This document shows positions 1 through 10,422 of a stretch of 64,000 nucleotides of DNA, piece by piece. This stretch comes from an uncultured Acetobacteroides sp. (lineage in GTDB: Bacteria > Bacteroidota > Bacteroidia > Bacteroidales > ZOR0009), in contig NZ_OY782755.1 in the NCBI RefSeq assembly GCF_963678165.1, positions 3,353,996 through 3,417,995 of the forward strand, written 5' to 3'. Position numbers and translations under genes: made by a program. Under the pieces are notes generated by a model. That model searched no databases, had not been told where the DNA came from, and worked only from the letters and a program-made list of their open reading frames with translations. Numbering within the stretch: the first letter of the stretch is position 1; every line of letters begins with the position of its first letter.

Positions 1-220
1 TTTCCAGTTTGGGATCATCTTCCGCAAAACCACTTCCATCAATTACAAATACACGAACTGATTTCCCGACCTGAGGAGCTGCAAGACCAACTCCATCGGC
101 ATGGTACATCGTTTCCCACAGGTCCTTTAAAAATGTATCTAGTCCCTCATAGCTTGGATCGATATTCTCTGCTACTTTCTTTAGAACAGGCGATCCGTAA
201 ACAAAAATTGGCAGTATCAT
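1..220 (-). CDS. def: Peptide deformylase, C-terminal part outside the window
   Basis: Removes the N-terminal formyl group from nascent proteins in the cytoplasm. The visible 73 residues begin MILPIFVYGSPVLKK and carry motif I of the family, GVGLAAPQ, at about residues 43-50. The metal-binding motifs EGCLS and HExxH would lie beyond base 1. The ATG (bases 218-220) is 4 bases downstream of the ruvX stop, so the two genes are probably co-transcribed. The gene is truncated only by the window edge. The identification is firm from motif I and the N-terminal sequence. Confidence 0.93.
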   Translation of the reverse strand, partial: MILPIFVYGSPVLKKVAENIDPSYEGLDTFLKDLWETMYHADGVGLAAPQVGKSVRVFVIDGSGFAEDDPKLE

Positions 221-224
221 TGGT

Positions 225-650
225 CTAAAATTTTCGTAACTCTTTGCTCTGCATGTACGACTGCAAGATAATTGTAGCGCTAACCATATCCACCAGCGAC
301 TTATCGCGCCTATCCATCTTCTTTACGCCACCATCCAAAATAGCCTGATGCGCAATCTTCGAAGTAAAACGCTCGTCGTATGCTTCAACCTTAATCTGTG
401 GAAAATGTTTAGCCAGCTGCTTAAGAAAGGGTTTTATGTACACCATCGACTCCGATTCACTATTGTCCATCTGCTTGGGCAGCCCTATAACAATACAATC
501 GACGCTTTCTTTACCCAAATACTCCTTTAAAAAGGTAATAACCTGATTAGATGCGACAGTACAAAGTCCTGTTGCAATAAGCTGCATCGGGTCTGTAACC
601 GCAATGCCAACCCGTTTCTTTCCATAATCAATAGCTAGTAGTCGTCCCAA
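225..650 (-). CDS. ruvX: RuvX/YqgF-type putative pre-16S rRNA nuclease
   Basis: A 141-residue RNase H-fold protein of the YqgF family, which is implicated in 16S rRNA 5' end processing. It shows the family signatures AIDYGKKRVGIAVTD at the N terminus, the YDERFTS segment in the middle and VDMVSATIILQ near the C terminus; these carry the acidic active-site residues. Length is normal. The start is a TTG (bases 648-650): an in-frame TAA lies three codons upstream and no ATG is available before the conserved MGRLLAIDYG. It is followed within 4 bases by def. A -7-like box lies about 20 bases upstream of the start. Confidence 0.93.
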   Translation of the reverse strand: MGRLLAIDYGKKRVGIAVTDPMQLIATGLCTVASNQVITFLKEYLGKESVDCIVIGLPKQMDNSESESMVYIKPFLKQLAKHFPQIKVEAYDERFTSKIAHQAILDGGVKKMDRRDKSLVDMVSATIILQSYMQSKELRKF

Positions 651-668
651 TGCTGTTTAAATAAGCTG

Positions 669-676
669 CAAAGTTA
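669..676 (-). promoter_or_regulatory. Candidate -7 promoter box for ruvX-def
   Basis: On the minus strand this reads TAACTTTG, an exact match to the Bacteroidota -7 consensus TAnnTTTG. It sits 19 bases upstream of the ruvX TTG start, giving a very short leader. I see no convincing -33 TTG at the usual spacing, so the call rests on the -7 box and its position only. Confidence 0.45.
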
Positions 677-689
677 AAAAACTAGCCAA

Positions 690-1439
690 TTAATAAGGCG
701 GATTGCCAAATCTTATTTTGAACTCGTTAATTTGCTCGGCAGATAGATTAAAAGTCTTTCCACCATGCATGAAGATTTCTCCCTTTGAGATGATCTCTAC
801 TTTTTTCAGATTTAGCAAGAGGTCGTTGGCAATCCTAGAAAATTTGCTGTCCAATAGTGTATCCTCAAGGGTATCTATGTCTTTTTCAGAAACAATACTT
901 CGCCCCTCGATGGTATAAGCAATAACACCACCATCCTTCGACTCAAAAGCCAACACCTCTCCCAAATCCACCACTTCTAGCCCCCTCTCAGTTGGCAAAC
1001 AAAGCTTATTAGGAAGCTCATTCCCTAAGTTTTCAAACAAAACGGTGTACTGAAGAGATGAATTCCGTACTATTCCCCTATTGTTTTTCACCTTATCAAT
1101 AGCCTTGGTTAAATCATCCTTGCAAACTGGCTTTTGAATAAACTCAATTGCACAGTACTTTAGCGCCTTTATCGCCAAGTGATTGTATGCGGTAACAAAA
1201 ACGAGCTCAAAATTACGATCAGGAAGTGCTTCTAGGATATCAAAACCGGTACCATCAGGCATCATAATGTCAAGGAATACAACATCAGGGTTATGTTCAA
1301 CAATCACCTTCTTAGCTTCATTTATTGACATTGCTGTTGCTACGATATTCAAATCTTCGCAATACTTATTAAGCATAATACTTAGCGATTCCACGGCGGC
1401 TCGCTCGTCATCTACAACAATCGCCTTTATTACATCCAT
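690..1439 (-). CDS. LytTR-family response regulator
   Basis: A 249-residue two-component response regulator. Residues 1-120 form a receiver domain with the acidic pair DD at 10-11, the phospho-acceptor D57 in VVFLDIMMP, the conserved Thr in FVTAYN and Lys in FIQKPV. Residues about 145-245 form a LytTR DNA-binding domain (LPTERGLEVVDLGEVLAFES onward). The gene starts 2 bases after the stop of the histidine kinase gene, so the two are a translationally adjacent cognate pair. The target genes are not evident from the sequence. Confidence 0.92.
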   Translation of the reverse strand: MDVIKAIVVDDERAAVESLSIMLNKYCEDLNIVATAMSINEAKKVIVEHNPDVVFLDIMMPDGTGFDILEALPDRNFELVFVTAYNHLAIKALKYCAIEFIQKPVCKDDLTKAIDKVKNNRGIVRNSSLQYTVLFENLGNELPNKLCLPTERGLEVVDLGEVLAFESKDGGVIAYTIEGRSIVSEKDIDTLEDTLLDSKFSRIANDLLLNLKKVEIISKGEIFMHGGKTFNLSAEQINEFKIRFGNPPY

Positions 1440-1441
1440 TG

Positions 1442-4414
1442 CTATTCAACAATTTGGGTTACATGTTTAACAGACACAAAATCACGAGGGAATATTAGAA
1501 TCACCTCTGTTCCAAAAGCATTGCCTTCGTCGTCGTACTTATCAACGTACTCGAAACTAAATTCCTTGTTGTACAGAGATCTTAGTATCTCTATCCGTTG
1601 TCCTGTAATCTTTGTTGCAAAAGACTTATGCTTTCGAACCAAGCTCATATTCTGAATCTCTTGAGACTTAACTCGTCCAATCCCATCATCGACAATACTA
1701 CACTTAACAAATGTTCCTGCATTTTGAATTTTAACCTGAATATGCCCATTGCTTGCTTTGGGCATTACACCATGCCAGATTGCATTCTCTACATAGGGCT
1801 GTATTAGAAGAGTTGGAATGTAGCTATCAGAAAGAGAAATACTCGGATCGCATTCAATGCTATATGTAAATTTTCCCTCGCAACGAAGAGATTCCAATTC
1901 TAAATAAAGTTCAAGGGATTCCAGTTCCTCCTTAAGCGTAACATTCATCCTGTTGGAGTTCTCAAGTGTCTTCCTCATCAAACTTGAGAATTTCGACAGG
2001 TAATGCAACGAAGAGTCCACATCACACTTAAGAATGTACAGCTGAATTGAGTTCAGCGTATTAAAGATAAAATGTGGATTCATTTGCAAGCTAAGGCTCT
2101 GATTTTTCCACAAGTTTTCCTTCTGCTCATGCATGCCAATTTTTCGAACAATACGCAAACGCGCACGGAAAAAAGCGAAGACGATTGCAGCTGCAGCAAT
2201 TAAGCATAAACCAATAAACCAATAGGTAGCCCAAAAGGGATTTGCAATTGAGAGACTAACAACTGCCGGTTTATTCGACCATACATGGTCATTGTTTTCT
2301 GCAGCAATGGTTATCCTATAATCACCTGCTGGGAGTTTGTATAGCCTAATTGTACCTTCTGACGTATAAAACCACTTATTGCTCAGCCCATCTACTCTAT
2401 AACGGTATCTTACATCACCTGCACACTTGTAGGTTAAGCCATTAAAAGAGATATCAATAAAGTTCTGATCGTGATTTAACCTCAAAAGTTGATCAAGCCC
2501 TACTTCCTTATCGTTTACCTTTACAGAAGAAATCATTACTGGAGGAGGAACATTGTTATCAGCCCCTTTCGAAACACTAAAGCGAGATAATCCTGAAATA
2601 GTAGCAAAATACACGTAGTCACCCGATACGCAAACATCCTTTACGTCATTACAAATAAGCCCATGTGATGTGTTATAGTGCTTGATGCTATATTTAAGCG
2701 GAGAGGTTTGATTAATTGCTATGCGATCTACTCCACGATTAGAACCAACCCATACCTGATTCCCCGAGAAATCAAAACTTGAGATATTGTCAGACTGTAA
2801 CCCATTTCTAGTACAAATCTGGATTATTTTGCCCCTATTAAGCACTAAAATTCCATTACTTTTCGTGCCTAACCAAAGTCGGTGATCATACTTATTAATA
2901 GCACTCTTTACGATGCTCGTATTTAGCAACGAGTTCGACGCTCCTATTTGTCGAACCTTACCCCTCGAATAAAGGAATAGCGAATTAGAAGCAATCCACA
3001 AGTCCCCGTTTTGCTCTTCTGCCAACGAGTAAACAATACCGACAAAATCACCAGTCTCATACGAGTCGTAAACGACCTTGCCTTTTAATATCTTTTTAAA
3101 TCCCCTATTTGATGCAACCCAAATACCTCCATCTCTCGACTTCTCTACTGCGCGTGGAAGCAATGCATAATTTGGATTTTTGTTATGCTTCACCAACGTC
3201 TTTTCTACAGGATCAATTCTGTCATTATCTATACGATAAAGAATGTCGGAACAAATCCAAACTGACTTGTTGTACCCTAGGCAACCAAGCCCCTTAACAG
3301 AAGTCGTATGATTCTTACCATCTACAAAGTGTCTAATTTCCCCATCCTTATTAATCTTCGAAACAAAGCCATCAGCATAGCCAACCCACACTTCATTGTT
3401 GTTACAGGTAACTTTCGACACCTTGTCGGAAAAAAGTCCATTCTTCGTGGTATAGTTTACAAATGATAGTGAAGGGGTGAAAAAAACACCTGAATTTAAA
3501 GTAGAAAACCAATAAGAACCTTCCCTATCCTGAAGTATTGACGTAACAATCTCTTTGTCGAGAATTTTAAATGAAGGAGCATGACTGAAATTTTCGTTTG
3601 GATAGCAGTAAGCGCCATGTCCATTTATGGATAGCCATATTTGCGAATCTCGATCCTGATAGATTCCCGTTATAGCATCAACCATTTCGTACTTTTTACA
3701 CCAGCCATTCCCTGCTACGTAGACTATCCTATCCAAAGAAAATATCTTATTCCCATTCTTCAGTTTTGCAGCATAGAGATGAGTTGGAAATATCTTCGAA
3801 TTATAAATAAAGGAAGTTTTTTTAGAATCACGCACTTCAATAGGTCCTGAAGGAACAAATTGAAAAGAGATAAATGGGTTACTCTTAGAAAAATCAAAAA
3901 GTACTACACTCTTTTGATTCGGATATTTAAAGCTGACGATGCCATTCTGCCTAACAACAACTGCCCCTTTTTCTTTAAATGAGATCATCACCGAAGAATC
4001 GGAAAGAGGAACAAATGAATCGCGTATATGCCCCTTATTTGTATATAAATTATCCTGAATCTGTGAATTATATATGAAAGGAACTAATTTCGAGGATCTA
4101 AAATGGTATAAGTTACCCTTTAGCGAAACAAACCAGAGCTGCTTCTTACTATCTTCTTTAATTTCGAGAATCGATGAATTTCTGAATTCTTTAGGTCTTT
4201 CAATTTGAACAAAGTGTTTCCCATCAAATTTACACACCCCATATGCTGTTGCAAACCAAATATAACCCTTAGAATCTTGATAAACCTGAAAGATTTCATT
4301 AGTTAGTAAGCCATCGGAAACGGTGTACTGCTTTAAATTCGGAACCTGGGATGTTGCACTAAAAATCAGAAGATTCAAAGTCCCGAAAAGTAATACCCTA
4401 AAAAAAAGTTTCAT
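1442..4414 (-). CDS. Propeller-domain sensor histidine kinase (LytS/His_kinase type)
   Basis: A 990-residue membrane sensor kinase. It has an N-terminal signal-like segment, then many Reg_prop-type propeller repeats (for example GYIWFATAYGVCKFDG, IWLSINGHGAYCY, RLWLGTKSNGIL) to about residue 640. A Y_Y_Y-type domain follows at about 655-715, then one transmembrane helix near 728-752. The cytoplasmic kinase has the His_kinase motif MNPHFIFNTLNSIQ with its His near residue 779, and an ATPase domain with QPYVENAIWHGV. Unlike Bacteroides hybrid two-component systems it has no fused receiver or AraC domain and uses the separate LytTR regulator encoded 2 bases downstream. The ligand is unknown. Confidence 0.93.
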   Translation of the reverse strand: MKLFFRVLLFGTLNLLIFSATSQVPNLKQYTVSDGLLTNEIFQVYQDSKGYIWFATAYGVCKFDGKHFVQIERPKEFRNSSILEIKEDSKKQLWFVSLKGNLYHFRSSKLVPFIYNSQIQDNLYTNKGHIRDSFVPLSDSSVMISFKEKGAVVVRQNGIVSFKYPNQKSVVLFDFSKSNPFISFQFVPSGPIEVRDSKKTSFIYNSKIFPTHLYAAKLKNGNKIFSLDRIVYVAGNGWCKKYEMVDAITGIYQDRDSQIWLSINGHGAYCYPNENFSHAPSFKILDKEIVTSILQDREGSYWFSTLNSGVFFTPSLSFVNYTTKNGLFSDKVSKVTCNNNEVWVGYADGFVSKINKDGEIRHFVDGKNHTTSVKGLGCLGYNKSVWICSDILYRIDNDRIDPVEKTLVKHNKNPNYALLPRAVEKSRDGGIWVASNRGFKKILKGKVVYDSYETGDFVGIVYSLAEEQNGDLWIASNSLFLYSRGKVRQIGASNSLLNTSIVKSAINKYDHRLWLGTKSNGILVLNRGKIIQICTRNGLQSDNISSFDFSGNQVWVGSNRGVDRIAINQTSPLKYSIKHYNTSHGLICNDVKDVCVSGDYVYFATISGLSRFSVSKGADNNVPPPVMISSVKVNDKEVGLDQLLRLNHDQNFIDISFNGLTYKCAGDVRYRYRVDGLSNKWFYTSEGTIRLYKLPAGDYRITIAAENNDHVWSNKPAVVSLSIANPFWATYWFIGLCLIAAAAIVFAFFRARLRIVRKIGMHEQKENLWKNQSLSLQMNPHFIFNTLNSIQLYILKCDVDSSLHYLSKFSSLMRKTLENSNRMNVTLKEELESLELYLELESLRCEGKFTYSIECDPSISLSDSYIPTLLIQPYVENAIWHGVMPKASNGHIQVKIQNAGTFVKCSIVDDGIGRVKSQEIQNMSLVRKHKSFATKITGQRIEILRSLYNKEFSFEYVDKYDDEGNAFGTEVILIFPRDFVSVKHVTQIVE

Positions 4415-4449
4415 TAACTAACAAGGCTGAAGGTTTGACCGACAATATA

Positions 4450-4485
4450 TAAAAAAAGGCAGGATTTTATCCTGCCTTTTCATTT
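4450..4485 (-). terminator. Rho-independent terminator of nifJ
   Basis: A perfect 12-base-pair stem (AAAAGGCAGGAT pairing with ATCCTGCCTTTT) with a 3-base loop, followed on the minus strand by a T-run. It lies 15 bases beyond the nifJ stop and separates it from the kinase gene. Confidence 0.9.
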
Positions 4486-4499
4486 ATTCTAGGATTACG

Positions 4500-7400
4500 C
4501 TATTCTGCGGAATAATCCATATTAGCCAATCTCTTATACGAGTTATACCTCCACTTTGCATTCTCCTCAGAAGCTGCAAATAACTCATCGGCAACTTCAG
4601 GGAATCCTTTCTTAAGCGAAGTATAGCGAACCTCACTCATAAGGAAGTTTTGGAACTTCGCCCATTCTGGTTCTTTAGAGTCGATGGTAAATGGATTTTT
4701 GCCTTCTGCTTCCAGTTGTGGGTTGAAGCGATATAGATGCCAGTAACCACATTCTACAGCTAACTTCGCTTCCTTTTGAGAGTGCCCCATACCATTCTTC
4801 AAACCATGGTTAATACATGGAGAATATGCAATTATAAGCGATGGTCCTGGATAAGCCTCTGCTTCCTTAATAGCCTGGAAGTATTGGTTCTGATTTGCGC
4901 CCATCGAAACTTGGGCAACATATACATAACCATACGACATAGCAATCATGCCTAAGTCTTTCTTACGAATACGCTTACCTGATGCAGCAAATTTTGCTAC
5001 TGCAGCAACAGGAGTCGACTTAGAAGACTGTCCCCCGGTATTTGAGTAAACCTCAGTATCCATTACGAGAATATTTACGTCTTCGCCAGAAGCAATTACG
5101 TGATCGAGTCCACCGAATCCTATATCGTATGCCCAACCATCACCACCGAAGATCCACTGAGATTTCTTTACGAAGTAACTCTTAATAGCAAGCAGGTCCT
5201 TAGCAACTTCTGAAGTTTCGGTTGCAAGTGCAGCCTCCAACTTTGCAGAAGCAGCACGGCTCTTTTCTGCGAAAGCCATGTTCTCGATCCACTCCTTAGC
5301 AGCAGCAGCAGTATCAGCACTAAATGATTCAAGATTAGCAACGAGCTTATTCTTGATAGTTTCTCGCATTTTTTCAACCCCTACTCGCATACCAAGACCA
5401 AACTCTGCATTATCTTCAAATAGCGAGTTTGCCCATGCAGGACCATGCCCCTTAGCATTAGTACAGTATGGAGTCGCTGGTGCAGAACCACCATAGATAG
5501 AAGAACATCCGGTAGCATTGGCAACCATCATCCTATCACCAAAAAGTTGGGTAATAGCCTTAATATATGGGGTTTCACCACATCCAGCACAAGCCCCAGA
5601 GAACTCAAATAAAGGTTGAGCAAACTGAAGATTCTTAACAGTCTTAGTCTTGTCAAGAATTGTATCCTTGTAGCCAACCTTACCATGCATGTAGTTCCAA
5701 CGCTCTACCTCATTCATTTGGGTGTCGAGATGCTTCATAACAAGAGCCTTGTTAGGAGCAGGACATACATCAGCACAGTTGCCGCAACCTGTACAGTCAA
5801 GCGGACTTACCTGAATACGGAATTGGAATTCCTTAACAGCACCATTCCCCTTAACCAATTGAGTTCCTTCTGGAACACCAGCAGCCTCTTCCTGAGTTAA
5901 TAGGAATGGACGGATAGCTGCGTGAGGGCATACATAAGCACACTGGTTACATTGAATACAGTTATTACCTTGCCACTCTGGAATGTTTACTGCAGCACCA
6001 CGCTTTTCGTAAGCAGTAGTTCCTGCAGGGAACGTACCATCTTCCCAACCAAGGAATGCGCTAACAGGTAGATCATCCCCCATCTGTGCGTTGATTGGAT
6101 CGGCTATTTTTTGGATGAACTCAGGAGCATTCGTATTGAAAGTTAGAGGCTCAGCCACAATCGAAGCCCACTCAGCAGGAACTTCAATCTTAACAGCATC
6201 ACCACCACGATCAACAGCAGCATTGTTCATGTTAACAATTTCCTCGCCCTTCTTTCCGTAACTCTTTACAATAGCCTTCTTCATTTGCTCAACAGCCTTT
6301 TCATAAGGGATCACGTTGGCAATCTTAAAGAATGCTGATTGAAGAATAGTGTTGGTACGATTACCAAGACCAATCTTTTCTGCAATTGCGGTTGCGTTGA
6401 TAATGTAGAAGTTTACCTTTTTCTCAGCAAGAATCTTCTTTACTGAACTTGGCAGTTTAGCCTTGGTTTCCTCTACATCCCAAACAGAGTTCAAAAGAAA
6501 AGTTCCGTTCTCCTTAATACCACGAAGCATGTCGTACTTCCAAAGGTAGGAAGGAACGTGACAAGCCACAAAATCAGGAGTTGAAACCAAGTAAGAAGAA
6601 CGAATTGGAGAGTCTCCGAAACGAAGGTGAGAAATAGTGATACCACCCGATTTCTTTGAATCGTAGGCAAAATATGCCTGACAATACTTATTGGTAGAAT
6701 TTCCAATAATTTTGATAGTATTCTTGTTAGCACCTACAGTACCATCAGAACCCAAACCATAGAATTTACCCTCAAAGGTACCAGCAGCTGCTAGCGAAAC
6801 TTCAGGGAGTACTGGAAGCGACTTGAAAGTCACATCGTCTACGATACCAATGGTAAAGTGATCCTTTGGCTCGTTAAGCTTAAGATTCTCGTATACTGCG
6901 ATGATTTGTGCTGGGGTAGTATCCTTAGAAGATAAACCGTAGCGACCACCAACAATAACTGGTGCATTTTTCTTTCCGTAGAATAGATCCTTAATCTCGA
7001 GGTATAAAGGTTCTCCATTAGCACCAGGCTCCTTTGTCCTATCAAGTACAGCAACACGCTTAACCGTTTTGGGAAGCACATCGAAGAAATACTTGGCTGA
7101 GAATGGACGGTAAAGGTGAATGTTAAGCAAACCAACCTTTTCGCCCTTTGCCGCCATTAGGTGATCAATAACTTCCTTGATAGGATCGGTTACAGATCCC
7201 ATAGCAATGATAATATTTTCTGCGTTAGGATCGCCGTAGAAAGTATAAGGCTTGTACTCACGACCTGTGATCTTGCTAATCTGCTTCATGTAATCAGCAA
7301 CTACATCAGGAATAGCATCGTAGTACTTATTACTAACCTCGCGAGTTTGGAAGTAAATATCAGGGTTCTGCGCTGTACCGCGGGTAACAGGATGCTCTGG

Positions 7401-8033
7401 GTTAAGCGCTCTATCACGGAATTCCTGTAGAGCTTGGTGGTCAAGAAGTGACTCCAAATCGGCCATATCCAACTCCTCAATTTTTTGAATTTCGTGAGAA
7501 GTACGGAATCCATCGAAGAAGTGAAGGAAAGGAATGCGAGTTTTAATCGACGTTAGGTGAGCTATACCAGCAAGATCCATAACCTCTTGAACCGAACCAG
7601 TTGCCAACATGGCAAATCCAGTAGGACGAGCGGCCATAACATCCTGATGATCACCAAAGATAGAAAGAGATTGAGCAGCCAAAGCACGAGCAGATACATG
7701 GAAAACACCAGGAAGCATTTCTCCAGAAATCTTATACATGTTTGGCAGCATCAACATAAGACCTTGCGAAGCTGTAAATGTGGTGGTTAATGCTCCAGCT
7801 TGAAGAGAACCGTGTACAGCACCAGCTGCTCCTGCTTCCGATTGCATTTCTACTACTTTAACCGTCTCTCCAAAAATGTTTTTCTTACCATTTGCGGCCC
7901 ACTCGTCGACATATTCTGCCATAGTAGACGAAGGGGTGATGGGATAAATGGCCGCTACTTCGCTGAACATATAGGCGATATGCGCAGCAGCATAATTACC
8001 ATCACAGGTAATGAACTTTTTGCTTTTTGTCAT
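4500..8033 (-). CDS. nifJ: Pyruvate:ferredoxin (flavodoxin) oxidoreductase, single-chain
   Basis: Converts pyruvate and CoA to acetyl-CoA and CO2 with reduction of ferredoxin, the central step of anaerobic pyruvate oxidation. All domains are present in one chain of about 1177 residues: the N-terminal PFOR domain (ITCDGNYAAAHIAYMFSE), domain II, two 4Fe-4S clusters (CIQCNQCAYVCP and CTGCGNCADVCP), the extra Cys motif CAGCGETPY, and the TPP-binding region GDGWAYDIGFGGLDH. The preferred start is the ATG at 8031-8033 (MTKSKKFITCDGN); an in-frame GTG two codons upstream is less likely. It is a monocistronic gene with its own terminator. Confidence 0.97.
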   Translation of the reverse strand: MTKSKKFITCDGNYAAAHIAYMFSEVAAIYPITPSSTMAEYVDEWAANGKKNIFGETVKVVEMQSEAGAAGAVHGSLQAGALTTTFTASQGLMLMLPNMYKISGEMLPGVFHVSARALAAQSLSIFGDHQDVMAARPTGFAMLATGSVQEVMDLAGIAHLTSIKTRIPFLHFFDGFRTSHEIQKIEELDMADLESLLDHQALQEFRDRALNPEHPVTRGTAQNPDIYFQTREVSNKYYDAIPDVVADYMKQISKITGREYKPYTFYGDPNAENIIIAMGSVTDPIKEVIDHLMAAKGEKVGLLNIHLYRPFSAKYFFDVLPKTVKRVAVLDRTKEPGANGEPLYLEIKDLFYGKKNAPVIVGGRYGLSSKDTTPAQIIAVYENLKLNEPKDHFTIGIVDDVTFKSLPVLPEVSLAAAGTFEGKFYGLGSDGTVGANKNTIKIIGNSTNKYCQAYFAYDSKKSGGITISHLRFGDSPIRSSYLVSTPDFVACHVPSYLWKYDMLRGIKENGTFLLNSVWDVEETKAKLPSSVKKILAEKKVNFYIINATAIAEKIGLGNRTNTILQSAFFKIANVIPYEKAVEQMKKAIVKSYGKKGEEIVNMNNAAVDRGGDAVKIEVPAEWASIVAEPLTFNTNAPEFIQKIADPINAQMGDDLPVSAFLGWEDGTFPAGTTAYEKRGAAVNIPEWQGNNCIQCNQCAYVCPHAAIRPFLLTQEEAAGVPEGTQLVKGNGAVKEFQFRIQVSPLDCTGCGNCADVCPAPNKALVMKHLDTQMNEVERWNYMHGKVGYKDTILDKTKTVKNLQFAQPLFEFSGACAGCGETPYIKAITQLFGDRMMVANATGCSSIYGGSAPATPYCTNAKGHGPAWANSLFEDNAEFGLGMRVGVEKMRETIKNKLVANLESFSADTAAAAKEWIENMAFAEKSRAASAKLEAALATETSEVAKDLLAIKSYFVKKSQWIFGGDGWAYDIGFGGLDHVIASGEDVNILVMDTEVYSNTGGQSSKSTPVAAVAKFAASGKRIRKKDLGMIAMSYGYVYVAQVSMGANQNQYFQAIKEAEAYPGPSLIIAYSPCINHGLKNGMGHSQKEAKLAVECGYWHLYRFNPQLEAEGKNPFTIDSKEPEWAKFQNFLMSEVRYTSLKKGFPEVADELFAASEENAKWRYNSYKRLANMDYSAE

Positions 8034-8079
8034 CGTCACTTAATTTATTAAGGAATAAGCATTTGCTTTAGTCGTGGTA

Positions 8080-8087
8080 CAAAAATA
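8080..8087 (-). promoter_or_regulatory. Candidate -7 box upstream of nifJ
   Basis: On the minus strand this reads TATTTTTG, which matches TAnnTTTG, 46 bases upstream of the nifJ ATG. The expected -33 TTG is not at the standard distance. The surrounding DNA is A+T-rich, so a chance match is possible. Confidence 0.35.
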
Positions 8088-8271
8088 AGGAAAAATAATA
8101 GCTCTGCCACCTTGCAATATTTGTTTGGCTATACACCAAACTAACTGCTAATTAAATAACAATTTAATTGCAGGTATTCCAGCTAATTGAAGGATTAAAA
8201 TATTATAAATCAAAAAACACTTATAACCCTATTTAACAAAAGAAGAGACTCTTAAGCCTCCTCCTTTATTA

Positions 8272-10155
8272 TTAATCGCTGTTCATCGATATTAAAAACT
8301 CCTCGTTCGAGACGGTTTTTGACATTCGATCTCGAAGAAATGTCATTGCCTCTACGGAATTCATATCCGACAGATAGTTTCGGAGTATCCAAATGCGCTG
8401 CAGCGCTTCCTTGTCGAGAAGCAGGTCGTCGCGACGAGTGCTCGAAAGGGTAACATCTACCGCAGGGAAGACTCTTCTGTTTGCCAACTTTCTATCCAAC
8501 TGAAGTTCCATATTTCCAGTTCCCTTAAACTCTTCAAAGATTACATCATCCATCTTAGAACCAGTATCAGTAAGAGCTGTGGCAAGAATGGTAAGTGAAC
8601 CTCCGTTTTCGATATTACGGGCAGCTCCAAAGAAGCGCTTAGGCTTATGTAGTGCGTTTGCATCTACACCACCAGAAAGCACCTTGCCCGATGCTGGTTG
8701 AACAGTATTGTACGCACGAGCCAAACGAGTAATCGAATCGAGTAAAATCACCACGTCGTGACCACACTCCACCAAACGCTTAGCCTTTTCAAGAACAATA
8801 TTGGCAACCTTAACATGGCGCTCCGCAGGCTCGTCGAAGGTAGAGGCAACCACCTCTGCCTTTACACTGCGAGCCATATCAGTAACTTCCTCTGGACGTT
8901 CATCAATAAGAAGCACTATCATATATACCTCTGGATGGTTGTCGGCAATTGCATTGGCAATTTCCTTTAGAAGCATCGTTTTACCAGTTTTAGGCTGAGC
9001 AACGATAAGACCTCTTTGTCCCTTACCTATTGGAGAGAAAAGATCAACCACACGAGCAGATAGGTTATTATGTCCCTTACCAACCAAAGTGAATTTTTCG
9101 GTAGGAAATAATGGGGTTAGGTAATCGAAAGGAACACGATCGCGTATAAAATCAGGATCGCGCCCATTTATTGATTGTACCTTTATTAAAGGAAAGTACT
9201 TTTCCCCTTCTTTTGGGGGACGAATCTCACCTGTAATTGTATCGCCAGTTTTAAGCCCGAAAAGCTTAATCTGCGACATCGACACGTAAATGTCATCAGG
9301 AGAATTGAGGTAGTTGTAATCCGACGAACGCATAAAGCCATATCCATCGGGCATTATTTCGAGAACTCCAGTAGCTTTTATTCGTCCATCAAACTCGTAA
9401 CGATCATTCTTTTTTGAAGAAACCGATGGCTGAGGCTCCTGACTACGTGTATCGAAGAGATCTTCTGGCATTGTAGCAGCAACCTCCTCGGGCATCTTAT
9501 TTACATCTGAAGAAATAAAAACATCACCCTCATCTTCAACCTCAACTGTGGGTTCGGAGTAAGCATCCTCAATAATTTCGTCTAAAACAACTTTTTCGGA
9601 AGATGGTTGCTTCGAGCCAAGGCCTCTTTGTTCCATTGGCTGACGCTGGGATGTTTTTTCTTGACGCTGTTTGCCTTCTTGCTGACGAGAAAAGGCTCTT
9701 TCTTGTCTACCGTGTGTTTTTTCTGACTTTTGTTGAGTACTATCAGCTGAAGAGTCGGTTGAAGAGCTGGTGTCTCCAGTATATCCTACAACACGTTCGA
9801 AACGAACGCTACCTTTTTTAAGACGCTCACGCTTAATTTTAAGTTCTTCGGGATCCTGAGGTTTAAGTTCTTCTACAGATTCTACAGAAGGAACTGATTT
9901 TTCCTCCTTTTTTGAAGTCTCTTCAGTAACCTGCTTAACTTCCTTTTTATCTTCTTTCTTAGGAGCATCCGCCTTTCGACGCGAAGACACTTCCTTTTGA
10001 GGAGTCGCAGTTGCCGCCTGTAAGGCTTGCTCATCCAATATTTTATATATCAAATCTTGTTTTTTAAGCGAATCGACACGCTTAATATTAAGCTGCTTGG
10101 CTATCTCCTTTAAATCAGATAGCAGCTTGCTGTTCAGCTCTAAAATATCATACAT
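8272..10155 (-). CDS. rho: Transcription termination factor Rho
   Basis: RNA-dependent ATPase that terminates transcription. The 627 residues divide into an N-terminal Rho_N helical domain ([20 protein letters not shown]), a low-complexity charged insertion (about residues 50-255, rich in K, E, Q and S), the cold-shock-like RNA-binding domain ([15 protein letters not shown] onward, about 258-335) and the hexameric ATPase core with Walker [11 protein letters not shown] near 385 and [11 protein letters not shown]. coli Rho has 419 residues; the extra length is the insertion typical of Bacteroidota. The G+C-neutral 267-base region upstream (10156-10422) holds no other gene. Confidence 0.97.
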   Translation of the reverse strand: MYDILELNSKLLSDLKEIAKQLNIKRVDSLKKQDLIYKILDEQALQAATATPQKEVSSRRKADAPKKEDKKEVKQVTEETSKKEEKSVPSVESVEELKPQDPEELKIKRERLKKGSVRFERVVGYTGDTSSSTDSSADSTQQKSEKTHGRQERAFSRQQEGKQRQEKTSQRQPMEQRGLGSKQPSSEKVVLDEIIEDAYSEPTVEVEDEGDVFISSDVNKMPEEVAATMPEDLFDTRSQEPQPSVSSKKNDRYEFDGRIKATGVLEIMPDGYGFMRSSDYNYLNSPDDIYVSMSQIKLFGLKTGDTITGEIRPPKEGEKYFPLIKVQSINGRDPDFIRDRVPFDYLTPLFPTEKFTLVGKGHNNLSARVVDLFSPIGKGQRGLIVAQPKTGKTMLLKEIANAIADNHPEVYMIVLLIDERPEEVTDMARSVKAEVVASTFDEPAERHVKVANIVLEKAKRLVECGHDVVILLDSITRLARAYNTVQPASGKVLSGGVDANALHKPKRFFGAARNIENGGSLTILATALTDTGSKMDDVIFEEFKGTGNMELQLDRKLANRRVFPAVDVTLSSTRRDDLLLDKEALQRIWILRNYLSDMNSVEAMTFLRDRMSKTVSNEEFLISMNSD

Positions 10156-10422
10156 AAATGAACTATGAATTATTCCGCTTGAAAGTTATTTCATGGAAAT
10201 GTTGTGAGAAAAACTCTTGAATAACGAAAGGGGGTTGATTTTATTAGAAGACCTAAATCTCTGCAAGTATAGAACAACTCCAAAGAAATTGCAACTTTTA
10301 TCAAACATTTTTGTTGAAAGAGAGTAAAAAGAACAGCAAATACTATCTTATTTTTAGAGATTTATTTGCTACACTACCTTTTTGCTTATATTCAACAAGA
10401 ATTTGTTAACCAACCTAAATGT

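Noticed and set aside
10366-10422. N-terminal extension of RpoD
   Set aside because: The 19 extra residues are not conserved in the family; the ATG at 10423 matches the usual N terminus.
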